Shown here: positions 1 through 5,860 of the stretch, in pieces | How the letters are laid out: the number at the start of each line of letters is the position of its first letter | How positions within the stretch are numbered: the first letter of the stretch is position 1 | NCBI GenBank assembly: GCA_007116755.1 | Contig: SKHU01000022.1 | Span: forward strand, 1-6,398 | Reading direction: 5' to 3' | DNA: 6,398 nucleotides | Source of the DNA: Alphaproteobacteria bacterium | Lineage (GTDB): Bacteria; Pseudomonadota; Alphaproteobacteria; Micavibrionales; CSBR16-224 | Position numbers and translations under genes: made by a program | Notes under the pieces: generated by a model | The model's database searches: none | What the model was told of the DNA's origin: nothing | What the model saw: the letters and a program-made list of their open reading frames with translations, nothing else

Positions 1-3000
1 GAAGCCTATCTGGAGGCGATCGACGGGCTGATCGAAGGCGGCAGCGATCTGATTCTGATCGAAACGATTTTCGATACGCTCAATGCCAAAGCCGCTATTT
101 TTGCGTTCAAAACCTATTGCGAACAGAAAAACCGCGATATTCCGCTGATGATTTCCGGCACGATCACCGATGCGTCGGGGCGTACGCTGTCGGGACAGAC
201 AACGGAGGCGTTCTGGAATGCCGTACGCCATGCCAAGCCGCTGGCCATCGGGCTGAATTGCGCATTGGGGCCGAAAGAGCTGCGGCAATATGTTGCCGAG
301 CTGTCGCGTATTGCCGATTGTTACGTTGCTGCCTATCCGAATGCGGGACTGCCGAATGCGTTCGGCGGCTATGACGAAACGCCGGAGGAAATGGCCGCGG
401 AAATGGCCGAATGGGCGGAGAAAGGATTTTTAAACGTCATCGGCGGCTGTTGCGGCACAGAGCCTGATCATATCCGCGCCTTTGCGGGAATTGCGGAAAA
501 ACATGCGCCGCGCAAAATTCCGGAGATCGAAAAAGCCTGCCGCCTGTCGGGGCTGGAGCCGCTGACGATCAAAAAAGACAGCCTGTTCGTCAATGTCGGC
601 GAACGCACCAATGTCACCGGATCGGCAAAATTCAGAAAGCTGATCAAATCGGGCGATTTTGACGCGGCGCTGTCGGTGGCGCGGGATCAGGTGGAAAACG
701 GCGCACAGATCATCGATGTCAATATGGATGAGGGGCTGATCGATTCCAAACAGGCGATGGTGACGTTCCTGAATCTGATTGCGGGCGAACCCGATATTGC
801 GCGTGTGCCGGTGATGATCGATTCCTCGAAATGGGAGGTCATCGAAGCGGGGCTGAAATGCGTGCAGGGCAAATGTGTCATCAATTCCATCAGCATGAAA
901 GAGGGCGAGGGCGAGTTTATCCGCCATGCGGAGCTGGCAAAAAAATACGGCGCGGCCGTTGTCGTGATGGCCTTTGACGAAGACGGGCAGGCCGATACGC
1001 TGGCACGGCGCAGGGAGATATGCAAACGCGCCTATGATATTTTGACAAAGCGTGTGGGCTTTCCGCCCGAGGATATTATTTTTGATCCGAATATTTTTGC
1101 CGTTGCCACGGGGATTGAAGAACATAACAGCTACGGCATCGATTTTATCGAGGCGGTGCGCTTTATCAAAAAGGAACTGCCGCATACGCTGGTTTCCGGC
1201 GGCGTGTCGAACGTGTCCTTCTCGTTTCGCGGCAATGATCCGGTGCGCGAGGCGATCCATGCCGTGTTTCTGTTCCATGCGATCAATGCGGGGATGGATA
1301 TGGGCATCGTCAATGCGGGGCAGCTGGCCGTTTATGACGACATCCCTGAAGAGCTGAAAGCCTGCGTCGGCGATGTGGTGTTGAACCGCCGCCCTGATGC
1401 GACTGACCGGCTTTTGGAAATCGCGGATAAATACAAGGGCGACGGTAAAGGCACGGAGAAAAAGGAGGACACGCTCTGGCGCAGCCTGTCGGTGGAAAAG
1501 CGGCTGGAATATGCGCTGATCAAAGGCATCACCGATTATATCGACCAGGATACGGAGGAAGCCTATAAAAAATCAGACCGTGCGCTGGATGTGATCGAAG
1601 GGCCGCTGATGGACGGCATGAACATCGTCGGTGATCTGTTCGGCGCGGGAAAAATGTTTTTGCCGCAGGTGGTGAAATCCGCGCGGGTCATGAAAAAAGC
1701 CGTCGCATGGCTGCTGCCTTATATGGAGAAAGAAAAGGAACAGGACAAAACCGCACGGCAAAGCGCCGGAAAAATCATCATGGCCACGGTCAAAGGCGAT
1801 GTCCATGACATCGGCAAGAATATTGTCGGCATCGTGTTGCAATGCAACGGCTATGAGGTTGTTGATCTGGGTGTGATGGTACCGGCCGAGAAAATCCTGC
1901 GCACCGCGAAAGAGGAAAAGGCGGATATTATCGGCTTGTCGGGTCTGATTACGCCCTCGCTGGACGAGATGACGCATGTCGCTGAGGAAATGCAGCGTCA
2001 GGGGTTTGCGCTGCCGCTGCTGATCGGCGGGGCGACGACCTCGGAAATGCATACGGCGGTCAAAATCGCGCCGCATTACGATCAGCCTGTTGTTTATGTG
2101 CCCGATGCGTCGCGCGCCGTCGGCGTGGTCGGGGCGCTGCTCAGCAAGACGCAGCGGGACGTGTTCATGGAAGGGGTGGAGGCGAAATACGAAGCCGCCC
2201 GCGAACGCTACAAGAAAAAGACGCAGACCAAAACCCTGATTTCCATCGACGAGGCGCGGCAGAACCGCATGCGTACCGATTTCACAACCTATACGCCCGA
2301 TCCGCCGCAACAGCCGGGCATTCACGAATTTTCCGACATATCTTTTGCGGTGCTGAAAGATTATATCGACTGGACGCCGTTCTTTTATACATGGGGGCTT
2401 CGGATGCGTTATCCGAAGATTCTCGACGACGACAAACAGGGGCGCGAAGCGCGCACGCTGCTGGCCGATGCGGAGGATATGATCGAAAAATTTATCGCCG
2501 ACGACCGGCTGAAGGCGCACGGCATTGCCGGAATCTTTCCCGCGGCGAGCGAGATAGACGATATTGTCATCTATACCGATGAAACACGGAAAAAAGAACG
2601 TGCGCGGCTGTACGGGCTGCGCCAGCAGGGGCCGAAACTGGGCGGGCGCGAAAATATGTGTCTTGCCGATTATATCGCACCGGCGGATAGCGGCGTGCCC
2701 GATTATATCGGCGCCTTTGCCGTGACCTCCGCCGCAGGGCTGAGCGCACTGGTCGAGGAATTCGAGGCCGAATATGACGATTACCGCGTGATGATGGCCA
2801 AAGCGCTGGCCGACCGTTTTGCCGAAGCTTTTGCCGAATATCTGCACGCGCAAATCCGCCGCGAGATCTGGGGATATACATCGAATGAAACGCTGGACAA
2901 TGCCGCGCTGATCCGCGAGGAATATCGCGGCATCCGCCCCGCGCCCGGCTATCCCGCCAATCCTGACCATACGCAGAAACTGACATTGTGGGAGTTGATG

Positions 3001-3213
3001 GATGTCGAGAAAAAAACCGGCATCCGCCTGACGGAAAATCTGGCCATGTGGCCGGCCTCCTCGGTCAGCGGATTTTATTTTGCCCATCCGAAAGCGCGGT
3101 ATTTCGGTGTCGGCAAGATCGACCGCGATCAGGTGGAAGATTACGCGCGGCGGCGCGGCATTTCCGTGGAAGAAGCAGAAAAATGGCTCGCCCCCGTGCT
3201 GGATTACGCCTGA
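1..3213 (+). CDS. metH: Methionine synthase, B12-dependent (5' end outside window)
   Basis: Transfers the methyl group of 5-methyl-tetrahydrofolate to homocysteine through cobalamin, giving methionine and tetrahydrofolate in the cytosol. The frame is open from base 1, so 1070 codons are visible. E. coli MetH is about 1227 residues, so roughly 160 N-terminal residues are missing. By visible codon number: the homocysteine domain is partial, with the three zinc cysteines in GLNCALGP (C87) and GGCCGT (C150, C151). The folate domain carries GERTNVTGS (200-208) and IDSSKW (from 273). The B12 cap starts near EGPLMDGMN (533). The cobalamin domain has DVHDIG (600-605), with H602 as the lower cobalt ligand, plus GLSGLITPS and LIGGATTS. 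The C-terminal AdoMet-activation domain has RPAPGYPA (979-986). Every key motif is intact and the protein ends at the usual place, with TGA at 3211-3213. Many alphaproteobacteria split this enzyme; here it is one chain. Residue roles are from knowledge of E. coli MetH. Confidence 0.98.
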   Translation, partial: EAYLEAIDGLIEGGSDLILIETIFDTLNAKAAIFAFKTYCEQKNRDIPLMISGTITDASGRTLSGQTTEAFWNAVRHAKPLAIGLNCALGPKELRQYVAELSRIADCYVAAYPNAGLPNAFGGYDETPEEMAAEMAEWAEKGFLNVIGGCCGTEPDHIRAFAGIAEKHAPRKIPEIEKACRLSGLEPLTIKKDSLFVNVGERTNVTGSAKFRKLIKSGDFDAALSVARDQVENGAQIIDVNMDEGLIDSKQAMVTFLNLIAGEPDIARVPVMIDSSKWEVIEAGLKCVQGKCVINSISMKEGEGEFIRHAELAKKYGAAVVVMAFDEDGQADTLARRREICKRAYDILTKRVGFPPEDIIFDPNIFAVATGIEEHNSYGIDFIEAVRFIKKELPHTLVSGGVSNVSFSFRGNDPVREAIHAVFLFHAINAGMDMGIVNAGQLAVYDDIPEELKACVGDVVLNRRPDATDRLLEIADKYKGDGKGTEKKEDTLWRSLSVEKRLEYALIKGITDYIDQDTEEAYKKSDRALDVIEGPLMDGMNIVGDLFGAGKMFLPQVVKSARVMKKAVAWLLPYMEKEKEQDKTARQSAGKIIMATVKGDVHDIGKNIVGIVLQCNGYEVVDLGVMVPAEKILRTAKEEKADIIGLSGLITPSLDEMTHVAEEMQRQGFALPLLIGGATTSEMHTAVKIAPHYDQPVVYVPDASRAVGVVGALLSKTQRDVFMEGVEAKYEAARERYKKKTQTKTLISIDEARQNRMRTDFTTYTPDPPQQPGIHEFSDISFAVLKDYIDWTPFFYTWGLRMRYPKILDDDKQGREARTLLADAEDMIEKFIADDRLKAHGIAGIFPAASEIDDIVIYTDETRKKERARLYGLRQQGPKLGGRENMCLADYIAPADSGVPDYIGAFAVTSAAGLSALVEEFEAEYDDYRVMMAKALADRFAEAFAEYLHAQIRREIWGYTSNETLDNAALIREEYRGIRPAPGYPANPDHTQKLTLWELMDVEKKTGIRLTENLAMWPASSVSGFYFAHPKARYFGVGKIDRDQVEDYARRRGISVEEAEKWLAPVLDYA

Positions 3214-3254
3214 TATGATCGTCGGTTGAATAAATAAACAAATAAATTATCATC

Positions 3255-3269
3255 CCCGCACCATGCGGG
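3255..3269. terminator. Short GC hairpin, weak terminator candidate after metH
   Basis: CCCGCA, loop CCA, TGCGGG: a perfect 6-bp stem 42 bases after the metH stop. The bases after it on the + strand (CATCTTGCTAT) are not a uridine run, so intrinsic termination is doubtful. It could equally be part of a dispersed palindromic repeat. The stem is seen directly and the role is inferred. Confidence 0.35.
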
Positions 3270-3364
3270 CATCTTGCTATAAGACGGACGCGCATTCCGG
3301 CGCAAGCAAGGAAATCGGGAATAACTCCGGAGACGGCATACCTGTTCAAATGTGAAAACAAAAA

Positions 3365-3444
3365 GCCGAATTGACACAAGCGGCGCGATGGTGAACTCTT
3401 ATAAAGGTTGTAAGATTAAACGGAGGAAATAAGTATTGTGTCCC
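3365..3444 (+). repeat. Duplicated leader, copy A (upstream of the Sel1-repeat gene)
   Basis: Positions 3365-3401 align without gaps to 4291-4327 with 28 of 37 identities by hand, including ATTGACAC (3370-3377). Similarity continues patchily to about 3416 (matching about 4343 after a 1-base shift). The copy closes with GTATTGTGTCCC (3433-3444), identical to 4389-4400. TTGACA at 3371-3376 matches a sigma70 -35 box, but no good -10 lies 16-18 bases on; TATAAA at 3400-3405 is 23 bases away. The leader may therefore be a promoter, a regulator target or a mobile-repeat remnant. Confidence 0.65.
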
Positions 3445-3464
3445 CGGATTTTGCCCGGATTTTG
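3443..3464. repeat. Perfect 11-bp tandem duplication
   Basis: CCCGGATTTTG occurs twice back to back (3443-3453 and 3454-3464), followed by CC. It lies between the GTATTGTGTCCC block and the Shine-Dalgarno of the Sel1-repeat gene. Copy B upstream of the next gene lacks this duplication, so it probably arose locally by slippage. The near-complement AAAATCCGG occurs inside the gene at 3560-3568. Confidence 0.8.
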
Positions 3465-3484
3465 CCTGACGGAAGGATTAGAAA

Positions 3485-4300
3485 ATGAAAAATAGGAAAT
3501 CATTAACAAAAAAAGATTTCGAGTCTCTATTCCGCAAGGCTCTTCGTGACTGGCCAGATAAAATCCGGTTTGGTTCGCTGCATCGCGAATATCCTTCAGA
3601 TGAGACATACGTTGTTGAAGATTTATATTCGCTGTGTGATAAAGCGCAGCAGCCTTACCTAGGTAGCACCGAAGAAGTGCTTATGAGGAATATGCACGAT
3701 GCGATTTATTCTGTTCTCCATGATGCTGCTGCCCACTGCTCTTATATTCAACTAAATCAACTGAGAAAAGATGCTGTTCGGGAAAATTTTGAGTTACGTC
3801 TTGCCCCAGATAGGGTGTCGAAGGAAAATGGATGGACTAGTGACGACAGTAAGCTCGTGAAAACCTATTTTGAAGCAACACGCAGAGTTGAGAGGGGTAA
3901 ACTGGACAACCTCCTAAAAACTGCAGACACAGCTGCTAAAAAATTTAAGATAGGACAAATGTATTATTGGGGAGATGGGGTGGAGAAAAACTATGTAGCA
4001 GCTGCAAAATGGTATCACAAAGCATCCAAGGATGGGCATAAACGTGCGCAATTCCAACTTGGTATGATGTATGAGAGAGGATTGGGTGTGGAGCGAAATT
4101 ATCAAGACTCCTACTTTTGGTATCGCATTAGCAAGACAAGTTTTGGAGAACATGTGGCTACTAACCACCTAACCGCAAAGCAAATATCGGAAGTAGAGAA
4201 GCGGTTAAGAAACTGGATAGCAAAGGCAAACAAGGTACAGGAAAAAGCGGGAGACGATACAATTAATTTTCTACATCAACCGAAACAGGAGCCGGATTGA
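3485..4300 (+). CDS. Sel1-like repeat protein with unrecognised N-terminal region
   Basis: 271 codons. Start ATG 3485 is supported by AAGGA at 3473-3477 with a 7-base spacer. Residues about 150-184 and 185-221 form two Sel1-like repeats: KIGQMYYWGDGVEKNY..AAAKWYHKA and QLGMMYERGLGVERNYQDSY.WYRIS. Such alpha-helical repeats of the TPR-like superfamily normally bind other proteins. The following LTAKQISEVEKRLRNW (229-244) resembles the capping helix that often ends these proteins. Residues 1-149 are charged, probably helical, and match no family I recognise. No signal peptide or membrane segment is visible, so a cytosolic location is inferred. The gene is AT-richer than metH and uses AGA, AGG, TTA and ATA codons that metH largely avoids, suggesting transfer. 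It shares its leader sequence with the next gene. A role as an adaptor or regulator is plausible but unproven. Confidence 0.82.
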   Translation: MKNRKSLTKKDFESLFRKALRDWPDKIRFGSLHREYPSDETYVVEDLYSLCDKAQQPYLGSTEEVLMRNMHDAIYSVLHDAAAHCSYIQLNQLRKDAVRENFELRLAPDRVSKENGWTSDDSKLVKTYFEATRRVERGKLDNLLKTADTAAKKFKIGQMYYWGDGVEKNYVAAAKWYHKASKDGHKRAQFQLGMMYERGLGVERNYQDSYFWYRISKTSFGEHVATNHLTAKQISEVEKRLRNWIAKANKVQEKAGDDTINFLHQPKQEPD

Positions 4301-4400
4301 CACCAATGGAGCAATGTTTAATTCTTAAGATGAATTATACGATGCGTTGGAAAAATGAGATTTGCCCCCCATGCCTCCTCAAAAAAATGTATTGTGTCCC
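4291..4400 (+). repeat. Duplicated leader, copy B (upstream of the 122-codon gene)
   Basis: Second copy of the sequence at 3365-3444. It begins inside the last codons of the Sel1-repeat gene, whose TGA (4298-4300) lies within TTGACA (4297-4302). The first block aligns at 28/37 identities; the second block, GTATTGTGTCCC (4389-4400), is exact. The blocks are 92 bases apart (TTGACA to GTATTG) against 62 in copy A, so copy B holds about 30 extra bases including CCTCCTC (4374-4380). Weak similarity runs upstream (GAAACA...AGCCG), which is coding in B and non-coding in A. Confidence 0.65.
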
Positions 4401-4461
4401 GCTTTTTTCCGCGGCAGCTCACATCCCTTTTAAACAATTTAAGTTTTGAGGTAAGTAGAGT
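4301..4461. other. Intergenic region before the 122-codon gene
   Basis: Most of this 161-base gap is leader copy B. After it come a T-run (4403-4408), the palindrome CCGCGG (4409-4414), and a small inverted repeat TTAAA-CAA-TTTAA (4430-4442) directly before the Shine-Dalgarno TGAGG (4447-4451). No -10/-35 pair is convincing, and no RNA gene is evident. Confidence 0.5.
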
Positions 4462-4830
4462 ATGATGGATACAAACTCTTGGAAAAAAGCTGTTATGGGC
4501 GCGGTGCGTGAGATTGCGGATGAGAGCTATCAAAAATCTGCATGGTTTGGTGTGGGAGAGGAAATTTCTTCACCGGAAGAAGTTTACTGTACGCTTTTTG
4601 ATGACTTCATTTACGATGATTTTCTTGATTCTGTAAATGTCCCTATCACCGATAAACAAAGGATGCTTGGTAGAGAGTTAAGAGATGCGATGAACCAGTA
4701 TGCTAATTCAATAGATTATCTATGTGATGCTGATAAAGTTTATAACGATCCAAAGTGGAATGATATTCGGATTCTAGCAAAATTTTTTTGGGAAGCGCTC
4801 TCGGAAGAAACCGAGGAACACGATACTTAA
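4462..4830 (+). CDS. Small acidic protein of unknown function
   Basis: 122 codons, or 121 if the second ATG at 4465 is used. TGAGG (4447-4451) lies 10 bases before ATG 4462 and 13 before 4465, so the first ATG fits slightly better. I do not recognise the family. The protein looks folded and soluble: an N-terminal helix (WKKAVMGAVREIADESYQ, residues 7-24), an aromatic/acidic centre (WFGVGEEISSPEEVYC 28-43, then LFDDFIYDDF 45-54), a helix LGRELRDAMNQYANSI (69-84), a tryptophan-containing C-terminal helix (WNDIRILAKFFWEAL 99-113) and an acidic tail. No signal peptide or membrane segment is visible. A sampled stretch (4681-4740) is 33% G+C, well below metH. It shares a leader with the Sel1-repeat gene, hinting at joint acquisition or regulation. 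An immunity-type or antitoxin-type protein would fit the size and acidity, but nothing in the sequence proves it. Confidence 0.75.
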   Translation: MMDTNSWKKAVMGAVREIADESYQKSAWFGVGEEISSPEEVYCTLFDDFIYDDFLDSVNVPITDKQRMLGRELRDAMNQYANSIDYLCDADKVYNDPKWNDIRILAKFFWEALSEETEEHDT

Positions 4831-4845
4831 TTCCCTGACGGGAAT
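4830..4845 (+). terminator. Small hairpin at the end of the 122-codon gene
   Basis: ATTCCC, loop TGAC, GGGAAT: a perfect 6-bp stem that begins at the last base of the stop codon and is followed by CTTGT rather than a full T-run. Position favours a weak terminator; sequence strength does not. Confidence 0.4.
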
Positions 4846-4858
4846 CTTGTAGATGTAA

Positions 4859-4891
4859 AACTTAACGCACAACGAATCTTCGTGCTAAGTT
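4859..4891. repeat. Inverted repeat in the gap before hutG
   Basis: AACTTA (4859-4864) pairs with TAAGTT (4886-4891), and GCAC (4867-4870) with GTGC (4882-4885). This gives ten pairs with a 2-base bulge and an 11-base loop; an inner alternative is ACGA/TCGT (4872-4875 with 4880-4883). No T-run follows directly. It could be the main terminator of the middle insert, an operator, or a structured leader of the hut transcript. It does not match the Pseudomonas HutC-type site as I remember it. Confidence 0.55.
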
Positions 4892-4906
4892 GAAGAAACG
4901 ATTTTG

Positions 4907-4913
4907 AAGGAGG
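4907..4913 (+). promoter_or_regulatory. Consensus Shine-Dalgarno for the possible 37-codon leader ORF
   Basis: AAGGAGG lies 6 bases before GTG 4920 and 116 bases before the hutG ATG, so it is too far upstream to serve hutG directly. It is stronger than the hutG site itself (AGAGG at 5020-5024), which is why the small ORF that starts after it deserves attention. Confidence 0.55.
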
Positions 4914-4919
4914 CCGGCC

Positions 4920-5033
4920 GTGCCGCGCGATTTTTATGACATACCGGACACGTGCGATGCGCCCGACATCCTGACCGGCCAAACAGGGAGAGCGTGTGTT
5001 TTTACGATCAGGAAAGAGAAGAGGACAGCATGA
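4920..5033 (+). CDS. Possible 37-aa leader peptide upstream of hutG
   Basis: GTG 4920 follows AAGGAGG with a 6-base spacer and opens a frame of 37 codons ending in TGA 5031-5033. That stop overlaps the hutG ATG (5030-5032) as ATGA, the classic arrangement for translational coupling. The peptide begins MPRDFYDIPDTCDAPDILTG and ends with a basic stretch (RKEKRTA). It is rich in aspartate at the front, has two cysteines, and has no histidine run as a His-attenuator would. The frame is closed by TGA at 4905, so it is not the tail of the upstream gene. Base composition matches hutG rather than the AT-rich insert. I recognise no family. It could be chance; coupling is an inference. Confidence 0.4.
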   Translation: MPRDFYDIPDTCDAPDILTGQTGRACVFTIRKEKRTA

Positions 5034-5860
5034 AAACCCATCAACTCTATCAGGGACGCGTGCCGCTGCTGATCTCCGTGCCGCATGCGGGAACCTTTGT
5101 TCCGGCCGATATCAAACGCCGCATGACCGAAGCGGCGCTGAAACTGCCCGATACCGACTGGCATCAGGAGAAAATCTATTACGACATGCATGAGGAACTC
5201 GGCGCATCGCTGCTGACCGCGACGCATTCGCGCTATGTTGTCGATCTCAACCGTGCGCCTGATGATACGGAACTCTATCCGGGTAAGTTGAAAACGGGGC
5301 TTGTGCCGCTGGACACATTTGAAGGTGACAAACTCTATCAGGACGGGGAAGAACCCGATCCGATCGAAAAAGCCAATCGCGTGACCGCCTATTGGCATCC
5401 CTATCACGACGCGCTGCAGGGCGAGTTGGCGCGTATGCGCCGCGAATTCGGCATTGCCCTTCTTTATGACGGCCATTCCATTGCCTCGACCGTGCCGCGG
5501 TTGTTTGACGGCGTGCTGCCCGATCTTAATCTCGGCACGGTCAACGGGGAAAGCTGCGCCGCAGCGCTGGAGCAGTGTTTCTATGCCGCGCTGGAAAATA
5601 AAGGCTTTTCCACGGTGCTGAACGAGCGTTTTATCGGCGGCTATATCACGCGCAATTACGGCAAGCCTGCGCAGAATATCCATGCGCTGCAGATGGAACT
5701 GACATGGAAAAACTATATGCAGCAGGAAGTCTGGCCGTATCACTACGCGCCGGAGAAGGCCGAAAAACTCGCCGCAGTTTTAAAAGATGCGCTGGCCGCG
5801 CTTATTGATTTTGCAACGGAAGAGTTTTCCCGCAATGTACAACCTCTTGCACGGGGTTAA
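5030..5860 (+). CDS. hutG: N-formylglutamate deformylase (amidohydrolase)
   Basis: Hydrolyses N-formyl-L-glutamate to glutamate and formate, the last step of the five-step histidine degradation route, in the cytosol. At 276 codons it has the usual family length. Motifs in order: SVPHAG (16-21), DTDW (41-44), VVDLNRAP (70-77), YWHPYHDAL (121-129), LLYDGHSI (144-151), GGYITRNYG (203-211). The His in PHAG and in DGHS are likely metal or catalytic residues of this hydrolase family. It is not the ureohydrolase-type formiminoglutamase that shares the hutG name. ATG 5030 is chosen because AGAGG (5020-5024) precedes it and because the in-frame ATG at 4952 would add 26 residues unlike the family with no ribosome site. 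The start overlaps the stop of the possible leader ORF, and the 3' end overlaps the convergent hutI by 59 bp. No clear promoter was found. Confidence 0.95.
   Translation: MKTHQLYQGRVPLLISVPHAGTFVPADIKRRMTEAALKLPDTDWHQEKIYYDMHEELGASLLTATHSRYVVDLNRAPDDTELYPGKLKTGLVPLDTFEGDKLYQDGEEPDPIEKANRVTAYWHPYHDALQGELARMRREFGIALLYDGHSIASTVPRLFDGVLPDLNLGTVNGESCAAALEQCFYAALENKGFSTVLNERFIGGYITRNYGKPAQNIHALQMELTWKNYMQQEVWPYHYAPEKAEKLAAVLKDALAALIDFATEEFSRNVQPLARG

Larger units (their letters stand above)
3214..3484. other. Intergenic region between metH and the Sel1-repeat gene
   Basis: 271 non-coding bases. It begins AT-rich (3229-3250) and then has a GC-rich patch with small inverted repeats: CCCGCA/TGCGGG at 3255-3269, CTTGC 3273-3277 with GCAAG 3302-3306, ATTCC 3294-3298 with GGAAT 3318-3322, and the palindrome CTCCGGAG 3325-3332. 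After that comes copy A of the duplicated leader (3365-3444) and an 11-bp tandem repeat (3443-3464). I see no convincing tRNA, known riboswitch or transposase fragment. The small palindromes resemble the short dispersed palindromic repeats of many proteobacterial intergenic regions, but this is only an impression. Confidence 0.6.

Noticed and set aside
430..1278. 282-codon minus-strand frame inside metH
   Set aside because: Same reason: fully antisense to conserved homocysteine and folate domains, with no motif or ribosome site of its own that I can see.
1573..3087. Long open frame (504 codons) on the minus strand inside metH
   Set aside because: It lies antisense to a metH frame with every family motif intact. 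The translated product is low in recognisable motifs and looks like a reading-frame shadow of GC-rich coding DNA.
3251..3272. Resemblance of CCCCGCACCATGCGGG to a CRISPR repeat
   Set aside because: Only one copy exists, with no regular spacers and no cas gene in the window.
3065..3379. 104-codon minus-strand frame across the metH end and gap
   Set aside because: It crosses the conserved metH C-terminus and the palindromic gap. The protein shows no domain pattern and the gap part is repeat-like.
3371..3405. Complete sigma70 promoter made of TTGACA and TATAAA
   Set aside because: The spacer is 23 bases, too long for a normal promoter. Only the -35-like box is conserved between the two leader copies.
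3365..4400. Integron-type attC sites flanking the Sel1-repeat gene
   Set aside because: I looked for the RYYYAAC/GTTRRRY core pairs in both leader copies and found no proper pair; no integrase is present.
4952..5029. 26-residue N-terminal extension of hutG from ATG 4952
   Set aside because: No ribosome site precedes it, the residues are unlike the family, and ATG 5030 with AGAGG gives the usual length.
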